Shown: positions 1 through 7,024 of the stretch, in pieces
Layout: each line of letters begins with the position of its first letter
How positions within the stretch are numbered: position 1 is the first letter of the stretch
Source of the DNA: MED-G105 sp039819085
GTDB taxonomy: Bacteria; Pseudomonadota; Alphaproteobacteria; Caulobacterales; Parvularculaceae
DNA: 64,000 nucleotides
Assembly: GCA_039819085.1 (NCBI GenBank)
Contig: JBCBSQ010000014.1
Span: 1-64,000, forward strand
Reading direction: 5' to 3'
Translations under genes and position numbers: made by a program
The notes under the pieces: generated by a model
What the model was told of the DNA's origin: nothing
Databases searched by the model: none
The model's input: only the letters and a program-made list of their open reading frames with translations

Positions 1-606
1 CGACGCTGCGGTCGGCGCCGCCGCCGCCGCAAACCGGGCGACTGCTGACGCGTCGATCGACCACCCTTGCGCGGGCGCGTCGGGCGCGAGAAATCCGGCC
101 CGCGACAATAGCGGCGCGCCTGAACCGATCAGGGTCGGCGGCTCCTCGGGTGAGGTGGCGCGCAATCGTTCCGCGGCGCCGCCAGGCGTTGCGGCGAAAG
201 GCGCAATGATCACCTCGCCTGCCCGACCGTAGAGGGCGGCGAACACTTCGCCCCGACGCGCATCCACGGCGACGGCGGTCATCGCGCCGTCGATTGCGTG
301 ACTTGCGTGAAGCGCTCTTAAGGTGTCGACGCCGATCACCTTTGCTTTCTGGCCAAGGGCGAGGCCACGCGCGAACGCGAGCCCGACGCGCACGCCGGCG
401 AACTGGCCGGGCCCGATCACGACGCCGATGCGGTCGAGGTCCGCCGGGGCGATCCGGGCTTCCTCGAGCGCCTTCGCCGCCATCAATGGTAGCGCCTCGG
501 CGTGGCCTTTCTCCAGAACCGTGAAGTTTTCGAACAGCTTTGCGCCGCCCCTAAGGATGGCGACCGAGCAGGAAGCGAGCGCTGTGTCGAGGCCGAGGAC
601 GATCAT
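1..606 (-). CDS. tsaB: tRNA threonylcarbamoyladenosine biosynthesis protein TsaB (3' end cut by window edge)
   Basis: TsaB is the non-catalytic ASKHA-fold partner of TsaD in making t6A at position 37 of ANN-decoding tRNAs. Translating the minus strand from the ATG at 606 gives 202 codons, open to base 1. The protein begins MIVLGLDTA (phosphate-1-like loop). It carries KGHAEAL near residues 33-39 and the family hallmark GPGQFAGVRVGLAFARGLA at about 65-83. Usual length is about 215-240, so only the extreme C-terminus lies outside. The partner tsaD is in the same window about 18 kb away. The gene is divergent from the amidase at 717. The family call is strong; the C-terminus cannot be judged. 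Confidence 0.93.
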   Translation of the reverse strand, partial: MIVLGLDTALASCSVAILRGGAKLFENFTVLEKGHAEALPLMAAKALEEARIAPADLDRIGVVIGPGQFAGVRVGLAFARGLALGQKAKVIGVDTLRALHASHAIDGAMTAVAVDARRGEVFAALYGRAGEVIIAPFAATPGGAAERLRATSPEEPPTLIGSGAPLLSRAGFLAPDAPAQGWSIDASAVARFAAAAAPTAAS

Positions 607-716
607 TCGCGCCTAACTGGGCCGGCGCGCCGCCCCTGTCAAAGTCGCCTTCGATTGAAGCGGGCGCAGACATTGGAGATGGCCCCATTCGCGATCCGCA
701 GACATTCCAATTTGAT

Positions 717-1322
717 TTGCCAGCGACCGGCCGACCGGGCTCGGCCAGGCTCGTCGAGAAATGGCTTCCCGGCGCGACCGGCGCGTCAGCGCCTTGGAGA
801 GCGACGACGTCGCGCCGTCGGGTCGATCCCATCCACGGCGTCACCACGGTGGTGATCCACGCAACGGCGGGGACAACGACGCGCGGCGCTTTTTCGGTGA
901 TGCAGGCGGGCAAGGCGAGCTATCACTGGCTTGTTCCGGATGAGGACGAACCGGCCCATGGAGGGTGGGTCTGGGCGACGGCCCCGGAGCGGCGAGCGGC
1001 CTGGCATGTGCGCAATAGCTGTCGCCATCCGGCGGTTGCGAATGGCGCCGGGCGGTTGAACCACGTGTCGCTGGGCGTTGGGATCGTGAACGCGCAGCAT
1101 GACGCCGCGGAGCGACCGGACCGGTTCTCCGACTGGCAGGTGGAGGCGACGGCTGCGATCGTTCGTTACGCCTGGGGCAAGTATCCGAACCTCAGACACG
1201 TCGTCAGCCACGCCCGGCTCGATCCAGGCCGGCGCACTGATCCGGGTCCGCATTTTCCCTGGGAGCGATTGGAGGCGCTGGTGTTTTCAAGATCGCAGGT
1301 TTCGGGTCGCTGCGATCCCTAG
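717..1322 (+). CDS. N-acetylmuramoyl-L-alanine amidase family (AmpD/T7-lysozyme fold)
   Basis: This is an Amidase_2-type zinc amidase, expected to cleave the MurNAc-L-Ala bond in peptidoglycan or muropeptides. The fold core is at residues 41-190. VVIHATAG gives His48 (first zinc ligand), and SHARLDPGRRTDPG gives His165 and Asp175 (second and third). The usual catalytic Glu in the SIGIE motif reads Gly here (SLGVGIVN, residue 122), and the Lys before TDPG is Arg173, so activity is uncertain. No signal peptide is visible, which fits a cytosolic recycling enzyme. The start is a TTG at 717, and the frame stays open upstream, so the true start may differ. DUF1203 follows 42 bp downstream. Confidence 0.8.
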   Translation: MPATGRPGSARLVEKWLPGATGASAPWRATTSRRRVDPIHGVTTVVIHATAGTTTRGAFSVMQAGKASYHWLVPDEDEPAHGGWVWATAPERRAAWHVRNSCRHPAVANGAGRLNHVSLGVGIVNAQHDAAERPDRFSDWQVEATAAIVRYAWGKYPNLRHVVSHARLDPGRRTDPGPHFPWERLEALVFSRSQVSGRCDP

Positions 1323-1364
1323 CGCCACGGCATAGGTGGGTTGCAGTCGCCGAAAGACAGAAAG

Positions 1365-1832
1365 ATGAGTTTTCAGATCCGCGCTTTGCCAAAAGACCCG
1401 TTCGAGCATTTGTTTGCGCTGTCAGACGATGAGCTGGCGAGGGAGGACGCGCGGCGCGTCATTGCGGACGCAAGCCCTGGCTATCCCTGCCGCGTGAGCC
1501 TTCAGGACGCCGCAGTTGGCGAAACCGTCCTGCTGCTGAACTTCACGCACCACGACGCGGCGACGCCATACCGCGCGTCGCATGCGATCTTTGTCCGCGA
1601 AGGCGCTGAGGAAGCGCGGCCCGCGCCTGGCGAGATCCCCGACGCGCTGGCGCGCAGGGTTTTGTCGGTACGGGCTTTCGACGAAAGGGGCGACATGATC
1701 GGCGCAGAAGTCGCCGACGGCGCAGACCTCGCGACTGCGATTGAGCGCCGCTTCGATGATCCGCACGCGGCGTTTTTGCATGTCCACAATGCTGGCCCGG
1801 GCTGCTACGCCGCGCGCGTTGATCGCAGGTAA
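1365..1832 (+). CDS. DUF1203 domain-containing protein
   Basis: This is a 155-residue cytosolic protein of the DUF1203 family, function unknown. Family features are the opening MSFQIRALP, the stretch PGYPCRVSLQDA, VLLLNFTHH, and YRASHAIFVRE near residues 70-80. It covers the full length of the family. The ATG at 1365 is preferred over an in-frame TTG at 1341, because homologous proteins begin MSFxI and the purine-rich GACAGAAAG precedes it. It lies directly after the amidase on the same strand and may be co-transcribed. No catalytic motif is recognised. Confidence 0.85.
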   Translation: MSFQIRALPKDPFEHLFALSDDELAREDARRVIADASPGYPCRVSLQDAAVGETVLLLNFTHHDAATPYRASHAIFVREGAEEARPAPGEIPDALARRVLSVRAFDERGDMIGAEVADGADLATAIERRFDDPHAAFLHVHNAGPGCYAARVDRR

Positions 1833-1840
1833 GGCGAGCG

Positions 1841-2536
1841 TTACTCGGTAAAGGACTGCGCAATCGACGCCCATTCGCCGAAAAGAAAATCGGGCGCGTT
1901 CGCGCCGACTGAATTTATCGGCGATCCAGTCTTCTCGGAACCCTCGTCGCCATTTGCGAATTCAAGCCCGGCGGCTTTGCCCTTTGGCTCGCTCTTGAAA
2001 CTTACCTGAGTGACCGAACCGGGCGTCACCGCTTTCGCGAACTGGTCGAGGTCATACAAGTACATTGCGAGGTTCTCGATGAGATTTTGCTCAGTGATCC
2101 CGCCCACCAGGATCACTTTCGATGCGACCGTTGAACTATTCTGGTCGTTGAGAACTGCGTAGCTGATGACGAAATCCTCTTGGAGCAGCTTGTTGATGGT
2201 GTTCAGCGTGACGCCATAGCCGGAGAAGTTCGTGAATGTTTGGATCATTTGGCATTGTCTCGCGGGGGCGTCATTGCAAACACGCATCGCGATAGAGAAT
2301 TGTCCGCCACCGGGCGTTTCAACGTCAACATAGTCACTATCCTCACTACTGCCGCCAATGGCGGCGGTCAGTCCGCGACTGGAGAGCAGCCGAACCATTT
2401 CGTCTGCGGACATGCTTGAGATAAGCGCGTCGCCGCCGCCCAACGAGTTGCTGGTTTGCGCATTCGCTTCAATGCATAAGGAAACCGTGAACGCCGCAAT
2501 AGCGGCGCCTGATACGAAAGCGCTGGAAAACTTCAC
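1841..2536 (-). CDS. Secreted YbjN-like protein (paralogue 1)
   Basis: This is an exported protein of about 231 residues with a YbjN-like sensory/chaperone-type fold; function unknown. A signal peptide runs MKFSSAF to ANA|Q near residue 26. The mature domain opens with ISSMSADEMVRLLSSRGL, has two cysteines around CNDAPARQC, and GVTLNTINK. It ends with a tail containing SVGANAPDFLF. The same order of motifs, and the VGANAPD tail, recur in the gene at 46158-46862, so the two are paralogues. I chose the GTG at 2536 because it gives a clean signal peptide. A TTG at 2560 with a better Shine-Dalgarno (AGGTGA) is the alternative. Confidence 0.7.
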   Translation of the reverse strand: MKFSSAFVSGAAIAAFTVSLCIEANAQTSNSLGGGDALISSMSADEMVRLLSSRGLTAAIGGSSEDSDYVDVETPGGGQFSIAMRVCNDAPARQCQMIQTFTNFSGYGVTLNTINKLLQEDFVISYAVLNDQNSSTVASKVILVGGITEQNLIENLAMYLYDLDQFAKAVTPGSVTQVSFKSEPKGKAAGLEFANGDEGSEKTGSPINSVGANAPDFLFGEWASIAQSFTE

Positions 2537-2629
2537 GATTTCAGCCCCGCCTGACCCCAAACTTCACCTGATGCACGTTGGCACAGGGGAGGCCGGGCGG
2601 CAACTCGCCGGGCAAGGCGCTCAGATCCG

Positions 2630-3223
2630 TCAGACGATCTTGCAGGCCTCGTCGAAGGAAAGTCGCGGCGAGCGCGGAAAAAGCTCCTTGTCCGTGCCGT
2701 AGCCAATATTACAAAGGAAGTTCGACCGATAAGTCGTCCCTGCAAAGAAGGTTTTGTCGACGCCTTCCTTGTCGAAGCCGGACATGGGGCCGCAATCAAG
2801 GCCGAGCGCGCGCGCGGCGATCATGAAGTAGGCCCCCTGAAGGGAGCCGTTGCGCATCGCCGTTTCTTCGATCAGGGCGTCATTGCCGGCGAACCAGGCC
2901 TTGGCGTCCGTATGCGGAAAAAGCTCCGGGAGTTTCTCATAAAACGCCATGTCATTGGCGATGATCACACAGGCCGGCGCGGCCATGGTCTTGTCGACGT
3001 TGGACCCGAGCAGGTGCGGTTTGAGTTTCTCTTTCGCCTCGCTCGAGACGACGAACACAAACCGCGCCGGCGAGCAGTTGGCGGACGTCGGTCCCCATTT
3101 CATGAGGTCATAGACCGCCTGCATCAGCGTTTCTGAGACGGGCCGGTCCTCCCAACCATTGCGCGTGCGCGCTTCGCGGAAAATGATGTCGAGGGAGCGG
3201 TCGTCTACGATGCGTTCGGTCAT
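2630..3223 (-). CDS. rutE: Malonic semialdehyde reductase (RutE-like nitroreductase family)
   Basis: This is an FMN-dependent nitroreductase-fold enzyme of the RutE/HadB group, 197 residues, the usual size. In pyrimidine degradation RutE reduces malonic semialdehyde to 3-hydroxypropionate. Seen here are FREARTRNGW (residues 15-24), the WGPTSANCSPARFVFV FMN-binding region (about 43-58), and ALGLDCGPMSGFD (about 138-150), typical of this subgroup. No other rut genes are nearby, so it may simply be a general carbonyl or nitro reductase. The symbol rests on sequence type, not context. Confidence 0.8.
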   Translation of the reverse strand: MTERIVDDRSLDIIFREARTRNGWEDRPVSETLMQAVYDLMKWGPTSANCSPARFVFVVSSEAKEKLKPHLLGSNVDKTMAAPACVIIANDMAFYEKLPELFPHTDAKAWFAGNDALIEETAMRNGSLQGAYFMIAARALGLDCGPMSGFDKEGVDKTFFAGTTYRSNFLCNIGYGTDKELFPRSPRLSFDEACKIV

Positions 3224-3337
3224 GGAGGGCGCCTTAGTCTGCCAGCCGCCGCCTCACGCGGCGTCCGGATTGTTATGCGCGTAAAGAAGCGCGATGTCAC
3301 ACAGGTGGTTCTTGACGTTCCGGCCCGCAGCGCGAGG

Positions 3338-3550
3338 TCAGTCCTTCTCGTAGCGGAAGCCGATTTCGAGCGCGACCTGATAACAGGCGACCTTTCCATT
3401 CTCGATGTAGCCGCGCGTCTCCTTAACCTCGAACCAGTCCAGGTTCTTCAGTGTCTTCGACGCCGTTTCGATGGCGTTCTGAATGGCGGCCTCGACAGAT
3501 TCTTGCGACGTGCCGACGAGCTTGGTCACCGAATAGACATTGTCCGACAT
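3338..3550 (-). CDS. Dodecin family flavin-binding protein
   Basis: This is a 70-residue dodecin, a dodecameric flavin storage or buffering protein. It matches the family along its whole length: VYSVTKLVGTS at the N-terminus, the signature LDWFEVKETRG (residues 37-47, with the flavin-stacking Trp39), then GKVACYQVALEIGFRYE with the flavin-contacting Gln. The ATG at 3550 is the only sensible start. It lies 114 bp upstream of rutE on the same strand and is divergent from the zinc-ribbon membrane protein. Confidence 0.93.
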   Translation of the reverse strand: MSDNVYSVTKLVGTSQESVEAAIQNAIETASKTLKNLDWFEVKETRGYIENGKVACYQVALEIGFRYEKD

Positions 3551-3672
3551 TTTTTCGCCCTTTCCGCGGTTAACTCGAGATAGACGCTATAGCAGATCAC
3601 ATGTGGCGGGTCCCGGCGCGCTCGCCGGCGGACGCCGCGAAGGCGCAATGCTTGGAAGGATGGAGAGGGGAG

Positions 3673-4734
3673 ATGAGCGGAGCGGCCTGGTCAAAACGGG
3701 GCCCTGAGCGGCTCTACGCCTTCATTATGTGGATCGTTTCGGCGGTCCTCGCCGGCTTCCTGATCAGCCTTGGCGGTAATGTCATCGCCGACCTGCCGCG
3801 GGTCGAAGCGCGCCTTGATATCGAAGCCTTTGTCGACGCAGAGGCGAAAGCGCGCCTTGATCAGCGGACCGCCGCCGCGCAGGCCGAGGCTGATGCGTTG
3901 CGGGCCGAGACGGCCGCCGCGGAGGCGGACGTTGAAACGGAACGCGGCAATTATCAGGCGGCGTACGATAGCTTCCGAAACTGGCTGTCAACGCGGGCCG
4001 TCACCGCGGATCCGTCACAGGACCCGGAGGTCCAGCGTCGCACCGCCGCGCTTGACGTTCTGAAAGTGCGTGAGCGGACGGCTGAGCGCGCGCTTGCGGA
4101 CGCGCGCGGGCGCGGGCGAGCCGCCGCCGAATTGTTGGAGCGACTTGATCAGGAAAGGCTCGCCCTGTTTGCGGCGGCCCGGCCGGCGTTCGAACGCGCG
4201 AAAGCCTGGCAAGAGCTTAGGGTTTTCGCCTTTCGGCTCGCGGTGACGCTCCCGCTGCTGATCGTGGCGGTGTGGCTGACGGCGAAGAAACGCAAGAGCC
4301 GCTACTGGCCGTTGATGCGCGGCTTTGTGCTTTTCGCGGCGTTCGCTTTCTTTGTGGAGCTCGTGCCGTATCTGCCGAGTTATGGCGGCTATGTGCGCTC
4401 AGGCGTCGGCGTCCTCCTGACGCTTTTCGCCGGCCACTACGTCATCAAATGGATGCGCGGTTATCTCGAAAACCGTCAGGCGGCGGAACGCAAGTCGGAG
4501 GAGGAGCGTCGAAAGTCGCTCGCCTATGAGGACGCGATCAAGAAGGTCGGCGAGGGAACGTGTCCTGGCTGCGACAGGAAGATCCTGTCTACGGGGGATG
4601 TCGAACCGGATTTCTGCGTCCATTGCGGCATGAAGCTTTATGACCGCTGTTGGTCCTGCGACGCGCGCAAGGTGAGCTTTTACCGCTACTGCATGGCCTG
4701 TGGCGCGCCGGGGGCGGCGCTGGCGACCGGATGA
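3673..4734 (+). CDS. Coiled-coil membrane protein with C-terminal double zinc ribbon
   Basis: This is a 353-residue protein of unknown function. The order is TM helix (about 13-36), an Ala/Glu/Arg-rich coiled coil (about 45-165), three more TM helices (about 183-203, 209-232 and 240-262), a charged stretch, then four CxxC knuckles (CPGC, CVHC, CWSC, CMAC) forming two zinc ribbons at about 300-345. The ATG at 3673 follows GAGAGGGGAG, an excellent ribosome site; upstream in-frame codons are unlikely to be translated. The layout suggests a membrane scaffold with a cytosolic metal-binding tail. No named family is recognised. Confidence 0.8.
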   Translation: MSGAAWSKRGPERLYAFIMWIVSAVLAGFLISLGGNVIADLPRVEARLDIEAFVDAEAKARLDQRTAAAQAEADALRAETAAAEADVETERGNYQAAYDSFRNWLSTRAVTADPSQDPEVQRRTAALDVLKVRERTAERALADARGRGRAAAELLERLDQERLALFAAARPAFERAKAWQELRVFAFRLAVTLPLLIVAVWLTAKKRKSRYWPLMRGFVLFAAFAFFVELVPYLPSYGGYVRSGVGVLLTLFAGHYVIKWMRGYLENRQAAERKSEEERRKSLAYEDAIKKVGEGTCPGCDRKILSTGDVEPDFCVHCGMKLYDRCWSCDARKVSFYRYCMACGAPGAALATG

Positions 4735-4832
4735 CTTTCATTCGTCGACTTTGACAGCGACTGGCTGGCGCGGCGAGGTTTCTTAACTTCATTCTTCTAT
4801 AGTCGACCTTTGACCGCGAAGAGAAGGTGGAT

Positions 4833-4931
4833 TTGAGTCCAAAATCAACGAGTTACACCGTAAACGAACTTTTCGTTGCAGGAACGACCGAAGCGATTCA
4901 GCGTCAAGTTGGGGCGTTGGAAGGAGTTTAA
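4833..4931 (+). CDS. Putative 32-residue micro-ORF upstream of the 4934 gene
   Basis: The frame starts with TTG at 4833, about 4 bases after the strong ribosome site GAGAAGGTGG, and ends TAA at 4929-4931. The last codons contain the AAGGAG used by the next ORF (ATG 4934), so the two would be translationally coupled. The peptide starts MSPKSTSYTVNELFVAG and resembles no family I know. It could be a leader peptide, a small antitoxin-like protein, or a chance frame. Confidence 0.35.
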   Translation: MSPKSTSYTVNELFVAGTTEAIQRQVGALEGV

Positions 4932-4933
4932 GC

Positions 4934-5182
4934 ATGACGGCGAAAAAATCTCCGCTTTCGTCGAGTTCGGCGGTGGACCGCAGCTCGACCGAAGTAAGGA
5001 TTAGCGACAAACGACAACATTCACCTGATTTTCATGAACTCTCGAATATGGTGTCTGAGTATGCTGCTGAGGCATTTTCGTTTGCTCTTGCGAGTGATTG
5101 TTGCTCTGAAGAACATGTAGAGCGCTTAATGGGACAATCAAAAAAAGAGATAATAGAAAAACTACAACAGAAGCTAAAATGA
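4934..5182 (+). CDS. Small hypothetical protein in AT-rich island
   Basis: This is an 82-residue hydrophilic protein with no recognised family. The N-terminal half is Ser-rich. The C-terminal part SEEHVERLMGQSKKEIIEKL looks like an amphipathic helix or short coiled coil. The start is well supported: AAGGAG lies 7 bases before the ATG. Base composition is lower in GC than the flanking genes. Its last 182 bp lie antisense to the end of the minus-strand membrane protein (5001-5546). Either the genes overlap tail to tail or one of them is wrong. Confidence 0.5.
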   Translation: MTAKKSPLSSSSAVDRSSTEVRISDKRQHSPDFHELSNMVSEYAAEAFSFALASDCCSEEHVERLMGQSKKEIIEKLQQKLK

Positions 5183-5546
5183 AGTAACGTTCAGTGAGTC
5201 TGGAGTCGAGTAGATTGCCCCAATCTTTAGCTAGATTGTCTAGTTTAACTTGGTCAGCATCAATGCCTTCGTATGCTAGGAACTGAGATTTGTTTTCGTA
5301 GTTGAGCAGCTCGTCAGGTATTCTAAAAGTATAGGTGATCAAGGCGACAAAGTAGGAAGTAAGGGCTATAACAAAGAACACTATCGCCAAGGATCCTGCC
5401 CGAGTATCTGTAAATGAGCTACTTTTCGATAGCTCATTTGCGCCAAACGTCGCGGTCACGGCGAGAAACAAAGAAAGAAAATTGGCTTTCTGAAAGAAAG
5501 CCTTGATTCTGATCCAACTTAGGGCGCGATAGCGTGAAGCGGTCAT
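5001..5546 (-). CDS. Hypothetical membrane protein of the accessory island
   Basis: This is a 181-residue protein with three predicted TM segments (about 17-36, 51-74 and 121-146), a cytosolic loop of about 45 residues between TM2 and TM3, and a polar Gln/His-rich tail. No family is recognised. AT-richer codon use marks it as foreign to its surroundings. It is 16 bp downstream of the 5563-6114 gene on the same strand, so the two probably form one transcript. The tail (to 5001) overlaps the plus-strand ORF at 4934-5182 antisense, and TM3 is encoded inside the overlap. No good ribosome site precedes the ATG at 5546, so coupling to the upstream gene is plausible. Confidence 0.65.
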   Translation of the reverse strand: MTASRYRALSWIRIKAFFQKANFLSLFLAVTATFGANELSKSSSFTDTRAGSLAIVFFVIALTSYFVALITYTFRIPDELLNYENKSQFLAYEGIDADQVKLDNLAKDWGNLLDSRLTERYFILASVVVFLLSLFLIVPLSALHVLQSNNHSQEQTKMPQQHTQTPYSRVHENQVNVVVCR

Positions 5547-5562
5547 ATCGAAAAGGAATTGA

Positions 5563-6114
5563 TTACATTAGGCGCAGAACGCTGTCTTGATCAGGAAATG
5601 CTGCCCGCCAGTTTGTTTTTCCGACGGCCGCATCTAGCTCCGAAATCAAAATCCGAAAGATGCGCTTGTCTGTCGCTTGGCGTAGATCATTTTCACTAAC
5701 CGCCTGATCATCTGCGGCAACTTTACGAAGAACTAAGCGAAGTCGCTGCTTCGCCAGTCCATCTTTGAAGTAGATAAGGTTAGCGTGCTGAGTCGCGAAC
5801 CTACTTAACTCATTTATTTCGTCTTCCGTGCAAACAAGCAGCTCTCGCAGCCTGGCGGAGAAAGTAAGGTCAACGCACCACTGAAGAACAAAAAGACAGA
5901 TGCTCTGAAAATTCCGTTTGATCGCCAATGAAGGCGCCCGCCTGACACTAACTGCATGAATCTCGCAAACGTGCGCAGCGATTTTCATTCTCATTAGTTC
6001 GATGAGGGCCTGATCAAAGTCGAGAGTGCTGGTGCGATTCGCAGAGTTTTTGGGGCGCGCGGATCTTTTGTGAGTTTCCACCCGCTCAAAAAAAACAGGC
6101 AACGCAGCTGGCAT
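5563..6114 (-). CDS. Hypothetical protein of the accessory island
   Basis: This is a 183-residue, mostly helical soluble protein, basic at the N-terminus, with several Cys residues (near 50, 73, 80 and 94) but no zinc-finger spacing. No family is recognised. It starts with ATG at 6114 behind GGGGGAA, six bases upstream, and ends 16 bp before the membrane protein at 5546. Low-GC composition and its place between two conserved housekeeping loci suggest acquired DNA. The pair is a candidate two-component accessory cassette (soluble plus membrane partner). A defence or toxin-type role is possible but not shown. Confidence 0.65.
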   Translation of the reverse strand: MPAALPVFFERVETHKRSARPKNSANRTSTLDFDQALIELMRMKIAAHVCEIHAVSVRRAPSLAIKRNFQSICLFVLQWCVDLTFSARLRELLVCTEDEINELSRFATQHANLIYFKDGLAKQRLRLVLRKVAADDQAVSENDLRQATDKRIFRILISELDAAVGKTNWRAAFPDQDSVLRLM

Positions 6115-6145
6115 TTAATTCCCCCACAATAGCAAAAATAGTCGA

Positions 6146-6760
6146 TTACACCACCGGCTCGACCTTCACAACCTCCGGCACATAGTGCTTCAGCATGTTC
6201 TCGATGCCGGCCTTCAGGGTCATGGTGGATGACGGGCAGCCCTGGCATGATCCGTGGAGGGAGAGAAAGACGACGCCGGTGCGCGGCTCGTAATGCTTGA
6301 AGACGATATCGCCGCCGTCGGCCGCCACCGCCGGCCTGACGCGCGTGTCAATGAGTTCGATAATCTGTTCGACGACTTCCCGGTCTTCGCCCTCATATTC
6401 GTCGAGTGAGGTGGCTGGCTTGTCATGCCGTTCGGCGTCGCCGCCGTCGTCGTCCGCGAGCACGATCGGCGCCCCGGACGCAAGATGGTCCGCAATCGCG
6501 CCGAGGACGGTCGGCTTCAGATGCGCCCAATCGAGGCTGTCGTCCTTCGTCACCGTCACGAAGTCCGGCCCAAGAAAGACGCCCTTGACGCCGTCGATGG
6601 CGAAGACGGCTTCGGCGAGCGGCGCCTTCGCCGCTGTCTCCGGAGCGGGGTAGTCGCGGCCGACGGCAGGTTGGCCGTTAGGGCCAAGGCCGAGAACGGC
6701 GCGGTCCGCCGTGAACTTCAGCGACTGCGGGTTCGGCGTTTCTTCGGTTTCGATGTACAT
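6146..6760 (-). CDS. NifU/Nfu-type iron-sulfur cluster scaffold protein
   Basis: This is a 204-residue Nfu protein that holds and passes on Fe-S clusters. The N-terminal Nfu_N domain begins MYIETEETPNPQSLKF (residues 1-90). The C-terminal NifU-like domain (about 125-195) has GSCQGCPSS, whose CxxC binds the cluster between two subunits, then the helix MTLKAGIENML. The ATG at 6760 matches the start of the family, and GGGAGAC lies just upstream; an in-frame upstream extension is unlikely. The gene stands alone, divergent from maeB. Confidence 0.93.
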   Translation of the reverse strand: MYIETEETPNPQSLKFTADRAVLGLGPNGQPAVGRDYPAPETAAKAPLAEAVFAIDGVKGVFLGPDFVTVTKDDSLDWAHLKPTVLGAIADHLASGAPIVLADDDGGDAERHDKPATSLDEYEGEDREVVEQIIELIDTRVRPAVAADGGDIVFKHYEPRTGVVFLSLHGSCQGCPSSTMTLKAGIENMLKHYVPEVVKVEPVV

Positions 6761-7024
6761 GGGCGCGTCTCCCGGCCGACACCGGCCATGGCTTCCGTCC
6801 CTCGACAAATAAGCCCTGCCGCCGCTGCGGCAAGCCCAATTGCGAAAGACCTTCAATAGATTATCTCAATCCGTGTGCGGCGAGGAAAGCCAGGCGCGGC
6901 GCTCCCTGCGCAGGATGATCGCCGTTTCGTGAGGCGCCTGGGCGGCTCTGCGCAGCGCGGTTCCTTGCGCCGGTCTGTGTGACGGCCTAAGCGCAAGGGC
7001 GTCCCCTCGTTCGCGGAACCTCCC

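Noticed and set aside
4789..5010. 73-residue minus-strand frame following the membrane protein of the first island
   Set aside because: TTG start without a ribosome site, and antisense to the better-supported plus-strand ORFs at 4833 and 4934.
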